Origin: Colwellia sp.
Lineage (GTDB): Bacteria > Pseudomonadota > Gammaproteobacteria > Enterobacterales > Alteromonadaceae
Direction of reading: 5' to 3'
NCBI GenBank assembly: GCA_002733765.1
Contig: NVWU01000025.1
Location: 1,027-58,376 of the forward strand
DNA: 57,350 nucleotides
Below are positions 51,463-57,350 of the stretch, in pieces. Numbering within the stretch: position 1 is the stretch's first letter; each line of letters starts with the position of its first letter. The position numbers and the translations under genes were made by a program. Below the pieces are notes generated by a model. That model ran no database searches, was not told where the DNA came from, and was given only the letters and a program-made list of their open reading frames with translations.

Positions 51463-51476
51463 TTGACTTGTATCAA
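51463..51476. promoter_or_regulatory. FNR/EtrA-like site
   Basis: TTGACTTGTATCAA fits the FNR pattern TTGAY-N4-RTCAA. It lies 47 bases before the DUF5062-like start, suited to oxygen-responsive control. Only sequence similarity supports it. Confidence 0.4.
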
Positions 51477-51523
51477 GTTTTGACGCATCTTAACTTTAGT
51501 TTGAATATTAAGAAGTTATCAAA

Positions 51524-51784
51524 ATGAAAAAATTAAAAAATGAAGCAGAATTACTAAAAAAAGCTTTAGTGATTGGTGAAAAATATGCAGTGAATAGAGG
51601 TTATAAAAATTTTTCAGCGACTAATTCGGCTAAAGATAAGATAGAAAGTCTTTATCGTTTATTAGTAAATGATAAATTAATTCAGCCGCTTGCCGTAGAA
51701 AGTGAAGATCAACCGCATATGAAGCACAAGCTGGCATTATGGATTGTTAAACAATTACCAGAAGGTCACGCGTTACTAAAATAG
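51524..51784 (+). CDS. DUF5062-like small protein
   Basis: An 86-residue, basic, helical protein starting MKKLKNEAELLKKALVIGE and ending MKHKLALWIVKQLPEGHALLK, a pattern I associate with the DUF5062 family of marine gammaproteobacteria. The function is unknown. It converges on tdk with 11 bases between the stops. An FNR-like box precedes it. Confidence 0.65.
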   Translation: MKKLKNEAELLKKALVIGEKYAVNRGYKNFSATNSAKDKIESLYRLLVNDKLIQPLAVESEDQPHMKHKLALWIVKQLPEGHALLK

Positions 51785-51795
51785 AGTGTGGTAAC

Positions 51796-52377
51796 TTATT
51801 GTAAATTAATATTATTTTTGAAATGCTTGCGACATAAAGCTTGGTATCGTTCATTCCCTCCAACCTCCACTTGTTTACCATCTATAGCGGCGTTACCGTC
51901 GCTATTTAAACGAATAACAAAGTTAGCTTTTCGGCCACAATAACAAATTGTTTTTAGCTCAATTAACTTATCAGCCCAAGCAAGTAAAGCGGCACTACCA
52001 GTAAAAGTTTGCCCTAAAAAGTCAGTACGGATCCCATAAGCTAACACTGGAATTTGTAACTCATCAACAATATTGGTTAGCTGGCTCACTTGTTTTTTAG
52101 TTAGAAATTGGGCTTCATCTATCAGTACACAAGCAATAGTTTCTTCTGCTTGTAATATTTTAACTTCGTTCAGTAAATCAGTATTTAAGTCAAATAACTG
52201 GGCATCTGCATTGATGCCTAATCGGGAAGATACTTTACCTTTTGTATACCGATCATCAATTTGTGCGGTGTACAATACCGTACGTAAGCCGCACTCATTG
52301 TAATTATAAGAAGATTGTAATAAATGCGTAGATTTTCCCGCATTCATTGAAGAATAATAAAAGTAAAGTTGTGCCAT
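51796..52377 (-). CDS. tdk: Thymidine kinase
   Basis: A 193-residue type II thymidine kinase that phosphorylates thymidine for salvage. The P-loop is SSMNAGKST (residues 9-17, Lys15), and the Mg/ATP motif VLIDEAQFL follows. A zinc-binding lasso domain has CYCGRKA and CRKHF. Length is typical. It is the last gene of the minus-strand nucleoside group, 16 bases after deoC. Confidence 0.96.
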   Translation of the reverse strand: MAQLYFYYSSMNAGKSTHLLQSSYNYNECGLRTVLYTAQIDDRYTKGKVSSRLGINADAQLFDLNTDLLNEVKILQAEETIACVLIDEAQFLTKKQVSQLTNIVDELQIPVLAYGIRTDFLGQTFTGSAALLAWADKLIELKTICYCGRKANFVIRLNSDGNAAIDGKQVEVGGNERYQALCRKHFKNNINLQ

Positions 52378-52393
52378 AATAAGCCGCGTTTAC

Positions 52394-53191
52394 TTAATAG
52401 CCTGCTGATGAATGATCTTCTTCATCAGTCAAACCAAGAGTTGAGAGTAAGTTACCAAGCAAGCTACTGGCACCAAACCTAAAGTGCTCAGGTGTAGTCC
52501 AATGGTCACCTAAAATATTTTTGGCTAACATTAAATAAATTAGGGCATCGTCTATATTCTTAACGCCTCCAGCGACTTTAAAACCGGTATTTACCTGCGC
52601 ATTATTTGTTGACTTGATTACCGCAAGCATTATTTTAGCGGCGTCTGGTGTAGCATTTAGCTCCACTTTTCCGGTAGAGGTTTTAATAAAATCAGCACCA
52701 CCACGAATAGCAACCTCACTGGCAAGTTTAATTAATTCAGGGGTTTTTAATTCACCGGTTTCAATGATGACTTTAAGTAGTACTTTTTTAGGACAAGCCT
52801 GTTTACACGCCTCAATTAACTCTAAACCAACATGAATATTACCAGCAATGAGTGCATTATAAGGGAACACCACATCGACTTCATTAGCACCGTATGCAAC
52901 AGCCGCTTTAGTTTCGGCCACAGCAATAGCAATATCATCGTTACCGTGAGGAAAATTAGCCACCGTGGCTATTTTTATCTGGGGTGTACCTTGTTGTGAT
53001 AATATTTTTTTAGCTAAAGGAATAAAGCGTGGAAAAATACAAATTGCCGCAGTGTTTCCACCTTGAGATTTAGCTTGTTGGCACAATTTTTCAATGTCTT
53101 GTGGTGTTTCTTGATCTGTTAAACTGGTTAAATCCATTAAGTTTATGGCCAATTTAGCAGCTTTTTTTTGAATTTCTTTGTGAGTAGTCAT
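52394..53191 (-). CDS. deoC: Deoxyribose-phosphate aldolase
   Basis: A 265-residue class I aldolase that splits deoxyribose 5-phosphate to acetaldehyde and glyceraldehyde 3-phosphate. The Schiff-base lysine is Lys170 in DFIKTSTGK, with Lys205 in GFKVAGGV and Asp106 in NEVDVVFP. Together with deoB and the transporter it breaks down deoxynucleosides. It lies 27 bases after the nupC-type gene. Confidence 0.96.
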   Translation of the reverse strand: MTTHKEIQKKAAKLAINLMDLTSLTDQETPQDIEKLCQQAKSQGGNTAAICIFPRFIPLAKKILSQQGTPQIKIATVANFPHGNDDIAIAVAETKAAVAYGANEVDVVFPYNALIAGNIHVGLELIEACKQACPKKVLLKVIIETGELKTPELIKLASEVAIRGGADFIKTSTGKVELNATPDAAKIMLAVIKSTNNAQVNTGFKVAGGVKNIDDALIYLMLAKNILGDHWTTPEHFRFGASSLLGNLLSTLGLTDEEDHSSAGY

Positions 53192-53218
53192 AAAATATTG
53201 TTCTAATAAAAGTAAAAG

Positions 53219-54463
53219 TTATAAAGATAAAAATACGCCAGCAATAGCCGCGCTCATTAAATTAGCAAGCGTAGCAGCAATCATCGCTTTCATCCCTAGT
53301 TTGGCAATGTCATGTCGTCTATTAGGTGCCATAGAGCCAATACCGCCTAATAAAATAGCAATAGAAGATAAGTTAGCAAAGCCACATAATGCAAAGGTAA
53401 TAATTGCTTGAGTTGATGCGCTGAGACTGTCTTTAATTTCAACAAAGTTAACGTAAGCAAAAAACTCATTTACCACAATTTTTTGGCCGATAAAACTACC
53501 TGCTTGCAGCATTTCTGAACTCGGTACGCCAATGATATAGGCAATAGGCGCGAATAAATAACCTAATATTCTTTCGATAGTAACATTTTCAAAGCCAAAT
53601 AAATTAGCGGTGCCACCCACAAGGGTGTTCAGCAAAGCAATAAGTGCGATAAAGGCCAATAACATAGCACCAACATTAACGGCTAGTTTTAGACCTGAAG
53701 CCGCTCCAGAAGCTGCGGCATCTATTACGTTACTAGGTTGTTCACCAATATCTTCAGTTATTAAGTTTTCTTGGGCTATTTTTTCATGTTCTGTTTCAGG
53801 CAGTATGATTTTTGCCATCAACAAGCCGCCCGGAGCGGCCATAAAAGAAGCGGCTATTAAATATTTTAAATCAATGCCTAAGCCCGCATAGCCAGCTAAA
53901 ATAGAGCCAGCAACCGAAGCTAGCCCACCCACCATAATGGCGAATAATTCAGATTGTGTCATATTGGCAATATAAGGGCGTATTACTAAAGGTGCTTCCG
54001 TTTGGCCAACAAAAATATTTGCTGTAGCAGATAATGACTCAGGTTTACTGGTGCCAAGCAGCTTTTGCAAAGCGCCGCCAATAACTTTTACCACCCATTG
54101 CATTACGCCAAGGTAATATAATACAGCGATTAATGATGAGAAAAAAATAATAACGGGCAGTACTCGAATAGCAAAAACGAAACCAACGCCGTTAGCAAAC
54201 ATTGCATCAGTCCCTAATCCGCCAAACAAAAAAGCAATACCAACATTAGCACTGTTGATAATCTGCTGAACACCGCCAGAAATAGAGGCTAAAACATCTT
54301 TGCCAATAGGAGTATAGAGAACAAATGCGCCCAAACTGATTTGAAGAAAAAAAGCCCAGCCAACAGTACGAAAATTAATCGCTTGTCTATTTTTAGAAAA
54401 CAACACGGCAATAGCAAGCAAAACGCCAATACCTAATAACCCCCGAAATGTTGCTAACTCCAT
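53219..54463 (-). CDS. nupC: Nucleoside transporter, NupC/CNT family
   Basis: A 414-residue inner-membrane symporter. Family motifs are [16 protein letters not shown] (about 150-166), [15 protein letters not shown], and the C-terminal [20 protein letters not shown]. It imports nucleosides with protons or sodium. In a marine cell sodium coupling is likely, but the sequence does not decide. It is the second gene of the minus-strand group (udk, nupC, deoC, tdk). Confidence 0.93.
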   Translation of the reverse strand: MELATFRGLLGIGVLLAIAVLFSKNRQAINFRTVGWAFFLQISLGAFVLYTPIGKDVLASISGGVQQIINSANVGIAFLFGGLGTDAMFANGVGFVFAIRVLPVIIFFSSLIAVLYYLGVMQWVVKVIGGALQKLLGTSKPESLSATANIFVGQTEAPLVIRPYIANMTQSELFAIMVGGLASVAGSILAGYAGLGIDLKYLIAASFMAAPGGLLMAKIILPETEHEKIAQENLITEDIGEQPSNVIDAAASGAASGLKLAVNVGAMLLAFIALIALLNTLVGGTANLFGFENVTIERILGYLFAPIAYIIGVPSSEMLQAGSFIGQKIVVNEFFAYVNFVEIKDSLSASTQAIITFALCGFANLSSIAILLGGIGSMAPNRRHDIAKLGMKAMIAATLANLMSAAIAGVFLSL

Positions 54464-54502
54464 TGTAACCTCATGTGGTTTTTATTTTTGTTGTGATGAT
54501 AT

Positions 54503-55156
54503 TTATAAACGATGTAATTGTCTAATTTCAGCTTTCAACATTTCTATTGCCATACGGTTTTTTCCACCACGGGTAATAAGAATATCGGCCCATACTTTTG
54601 ATGGTTCAATAAATTGATAATACATAGGACGAACCGTGGTTAAATATTGATTAGTGATAGACTCTAAGCTACGTTCCCGTTCTTTAGTATCTCGCTCTAT
54701 TCGTCTGATTAAACAAATATCAAGCGGAGTATCCATATAAACCTTAATATCAAAACAATGGCGAAGCTGTGAGTTTGATAATAATAATATGCCTTCAACT
54801 AAAATTATTTTAGTTGGTTTAATCTTAATTGTTTCTGATGTTCGCGTATGTGTTTTATAACAATATATAGGGCAGTCAATAGACTGTTGTGCGATTAACG
54901 ATGTTAAATGTGTATTTAACAATTCATGTTCAAAGGCTTTTGGGTGATCATAATTAGTGTTAAGTCGATCATTCATTGTTAAGTGAGATTGATCGCGATA
55001 ATAAGCATCTTCTTTAATGAGAGAAATACCATCAGAGCCAAGTTCGGGCAGCAGCTCATAATAAATAGTTTCGGCTAAGAGTGATTTTCCTGATGCAGAA
55101 GCGCCCGTAATTGCTATTACAGTCGTTTCACTAAGCTGAGTCATGGATAAGTCCAA
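54503..55156 (-). CDS. udk: Uridine kinase
   Basis: A 217-residue kinase that phosphorylates uridine and cytidine. The P-loop is GASASGKS (residues 18-25). Further family features are DHPKAFEHELL and a substrate region with CYKTHTRTSETIKI. ATG at 55144 (MTQLSETTVIAITG) is an alternative start that drops four residues. The first gene of the minus-strand nucleoside group, divergent from deoB. Confidence 0.9.
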   Translation of the reverse strand: MDLSMTQLSETTVIAITGASASGKSLLAETIYYELLPELGSDGISLIKEDAYYRDQSHLTMNDRLNTNYDHPKAFEHELLNTHLTSLIAQQSIDCPIYCYKTHTRTSETIKIKPTKIILVEGILLLSNSQLRHCFDIKVYMDTPLDICLIRRIERDTKERERSLESITNQYLTTVRPMYYQFIEPSKVWADILITRGGKNRMAIEMLKAEIRQLHRL

Positions 55157-55315
55157 AGGCGATATGGTATTGGTAAAGGAAAAAGTCTATTTATACTATA
55201 CTGTTCATCAGTAAATAAGCATAAAATAACTTGGCTAATTATAATAAAAGCATTAAATTATCACAAGTTGACTAGTTGGTCATATGTATTCGTAAGTTTT
55301 ATTGAGAGTAATGTA

Positions 55316-56611
55316 ATGGCAAAAGCAATAATTGTAGTATTAGATAGTTTTGGCGTAGGTTACTCGAATGATGCAAAAGATTTTGGGGATGTTGGTGCGA
55401 ATACTTTTATCAATATAGCCAGACACTACCTTAAAGAAAAAAATAACATTATCCAATTACCTAATTTAGGTGACTTAGGCTTGCATGAATTAAGTCGGCA
55501 AGCGAGCCACTCTAAAATTTGGCAAGCACTTGATCAAGAAATAACCAAAGCAGGAAGAGACTTTACTGAGTTTTATAAAAAACCTCAAAAAGGCGCTTTT
55601 GGTTATATGAATGAAATTAGTACAGGTAAAGATACACCGAGTGGCCATTGGGAAATGACAGGGGTACCCGTGTTGTTTGATTGGGACTATTTTTCAAATA
55701 AACAAAACTCTTTTAATGACGAATTAATTACAGCTATTAATAACAAAACTGGTTTCGCTGGTTTGTTAGGTAATTGCCATGCCTCGGGTGTGGACATTAT
55801 CAATGCATTAGGCCACGAGCATATAAAAACAGGTTTACCAATTTGCTACACCTCAGCAGACAGTGTGTTTCAAGTGGCTGCGCATGAAGAGCATTTTGGC
55901 TTAGATAACCTTTATCGTTATTGCGAGCAAGTACGAACGCTGTTATCTGGTAGTGATCTAAATGTAGGAAGAGTTATTGCCAGACCCTTCATTGGAGGTA
56001 AAAAAAGTGATGACAACAGTTCTCAAAATATAAGTGATTTTTCTCGTACGGGTAATAGACGAGATTATTCGGTGTTACCTCCAGCACCAACGGTTTTAGA
56101 TAAAATAACGCAAGCAAAAGGGCAGGTTATTAGTGTGGGTAAAATAGCCGATATTTTTGCTTACCAAGGTATTAGTATTAGTGTAAAAGCAACGGGCATT
56201 GATGCCTTAGTTGATGCCACTATTGAACAGCTCAAGTCGTCAGAAGATAATAGTCTTATTTTTACCAATTTAGTTAATTTTGACCAAGATTACGGCCATA
56301 GACGTAACGCAGTTGGTTATGCCGAAGCCTTAGAAAGTTTTGATCAACGTTTACCCGAAATTTATGCGCAGATGAATAAAAATGATATTTTATTTTTAAC
56401 CGCCGACCATGGCTGTGATCCCACGTGGCCAGGCAATGATCATACGCGTGAATTTGTGCCTTTATTGTGTTATCACCAAAACATACAGTCAGTAAATCTT
56501 GGGCAGCGAACAACTTTTGCTGATTTAGGACAAACTCTTGCTGAGCTTTTTAAAGTGGAAGCAATGGCCTATGGCACAAGTTTTCTGTCAGACTTAAACT
56601 TCAACCCATGA
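55316..56611 (+). CDS. deoB: Phosphopentomutase
   Basis: The 431-residue alkaline-phosphatase-fold enzyme interconverts ribose or deoxyribose 1- and 5-phosphates. Metal site residues are in VVLDSFGVG (Asp10) and TADHGCDPTWPGNDHTRE, and the catalytic Thr is in TGKDTPSGHWEMTG. It is slightly longer than the usual 405 or so because of an insert after ARPFIGGKK (about 225-245). The ATG at 55316 gives MAKAIIVVLD, the family start; an upstream open frame is not used. Confidence 0.95.
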   Translation: MAKAIIVVLDSFGVGYSNDAKDFGDVGANTFINIARHYLKEKNNIIQLPNLGDLGLHELSRQASHSKIWQALDQEITKAGRDFTEFYKKPQKGAFGYMNEISTGKDTPSGHWEMTGVPVLFDWDYFSNKQNSFNDELITAINNKTGFAGLLGNCHASGVDIINALGHEHIKTGLPICYTSADSVFQVAAHEEHFGLDNLYRYCEQVRTLLSGSDLNVGRVIARPFIGGKKSDDNSSQNISDFSRTGNRRDYSVLPPAPTVLDKITQAKGQVISVGKIADIFAYQGISISVKATGIDALVDATIEQLKSSEDNSLIFTNLVNFDQDYGHRRNAVGYAEALESFDQRLPEIYAQMNKNDILFLTADHGCDPTWPGNDHTREFVPLLCYHQNIQSVNLGQRTTFADLGQTLAELFKVEAMAYGTSFLSDLNFNP

Positions 56612-57175
56612 TGATTTAAAGCGGGCTGCCTTCGTTCTAATTCAATGATAACAACGTGCGCACAACGAATAATGATCGTGATAACTGTTGTGATAGGTAT
56701 TTTAGTGTACCTGTTGTAGGTGAATTTTGCTCTTACGAGGTATAACTTGGTTGTTTTTAGCAATATTCAAACAAAGATGTTTTTGTTATTTGGATAATTA
56801 GCGTGTTTTATATAATTTATAAGTTACCAGTTTTATTTATTCGATAAAAATCTAATACCATTCATTAAATATGTGTTTATTTATACAGTACCTAGTGTTT
56901 TACGTCTATTTGCGTGAAATAAGGCAAATACCTGTATTTTACACATCAACCAGTTGAATTGATTTTTGTAACTTATTGATTTAACGTTTTTTATAGGTTA
57001 TTGTGATTTTATACAAAAAATGAAAGAAGGGATTTACCCGTGTTTAAACATTGGTTATACCCCTCTAATAAGCTGTTGAACTAAACCGCTTCGCGGGGAG
57101 TGCCCGCTCCCTGACATTTCTTTGCATTCCAACCACACTTAACTTGCTACATCACCATTTTTTTGGAGGCAAGTT
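56612..57175. other. Gene-free interval before the recombinase
   Basis: About 560 AT-rich bases with no credible gene. Near the right end two GC-rich hairpins lie side by side: CCGC-TTC-GCGG (57086-57096) and GGGAG/CTCCC (57096-57100, 57107-57111). TGGAGG at 57164-57169 is the ribosome site of the next gene. Confidence 0.55.
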
Positions 57176-57350
57176 ATGACACCACTCAGACAACAGTTAC
57201 TTGACTGTATGCAAGTACGACACTTTTCAATTAAAACACAGCAAGCCTATGTTCGTTGGGTTTACGACTTAGCGAAACATACCCACCGCTCCCCTGATAC
57301 ATTACAAGACAGTGAGTTAAAAAAGTACCTTTGGTCGTTAACCCTTGAGC
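57176..57350 (+). CDS. N-terminal part of a tyrosine recombinase (cut by the window end)
   Basis: 58 codons from an ATG with a strong ribosome site (TGGAGG). The reading MTPLRQQLLDCMQVRHFSIK, then YVRWVYDLAKH and SPDTLQDSELKKYLWSL, is the SAM-like core-binding domain of phage-type tyrosine recombinases, in a form often found with transposon or integron-like elements. The catalytic domain lies outside the window. It marks the left side of a second, separate mobile element. Confidence 0.75.
   Translation, partial: MTPLRQQLLDCMQVRHFSIKTQQAYVRWVYDLAKHTHRSPDTLQDSELKKYLWSLTLE

Noticed and set aside
56569..56763. 64-residue minus-strand frame after deoB
   Set aside because: It overlaps the deoB end, lacks a ribosome site and resembles no family.

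Overview
The window is AT-rich DNA from a marine gammaproteobacterium, most like Colwellia or a near relative in the Alteromonadales. This rests on gene content and order: proQ-prc, pepN-DUF2835, NAD-glutamate dehydrogenase next to pyrD, a GntR-controlled prpB-prpC-acnD-prpF set, and short palindromic repeats ending in TACCAA. No database search was run, so family names come from recognisable motifs.

Layout. (1) 1-440: two identical tRNA-Glu genes and a strong terminator. (2) 493-7646: 2-methylcitrate cycle operon for propionate, with a GntR regulator and two matching palindromes around its promoter. (3) 7756-17661: a YccT/DUF2057 protein, a SIMPL protein, proQ-prc, an NhaC antiporter, pepN and DUF2835. 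(4) 17703-25283: DUF1302, DUF1329, YCF48-like and RND/MMPL genes, an envelope set of unknown cargo, behind two FadR-like palindromes. (5) 25728-32185: the 1620-residue NAD-glutamate dehydrogenase, pyrD and a small gene. (6) 32360-42248: a complete-looking filamentous prophage of about 9.9 kb in the 3' end of asnB. (7) 42231-51391: asnB, then an envelope redox/metal operon (TlpA-like thioredoxin, DUF4266 lipoprotein, DUF3570, ApbE, response regulator, histidine kinase, cupredoxin-like protein, FTR1-like protein without its REXXE motifs, barrel-like protein). (8) 51524-56611: a DUF5062-like gene and the nucleoside salvage genes tdk, deoC, nupC, udk and deoB. (9) 57176-57350: the start of a tyrosine recombinase cut by the window end.

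The prophage is the most distinctive part. Its order follows CTX phage: a divergent HTH repressor, RstA-like replication protein, RstB-like protein, coat genes, a terminator, a large adsorption protein, an Ace/pVI-like protein and a Zot ATPase. A second regulator gene lies behind a near-consensus promoter whose spacer is a 14-bp palindrome. A structured non-coding region, a gene of unknown function behind a Fur-like box, and a tyrosine integrase follow. A 25-bp direct repeat marks both ends. Integration keeps the asnB C-terminus but moves its terminator almost 10 kb away, leaving the integrase gene directly downstream of asnB on the same strand. No secretin gene is present, so export would need a host secretin.

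The second system of note is the operon at 44176-51391. Three TTAA boxes at 10-11 bp spacing precede it, as expected for a PmrA/QseB-type regulator such as the one it encodes. Its FTR1-like protein keeps the C-terminal family signature but has lost the acidic iron-binding motifs.
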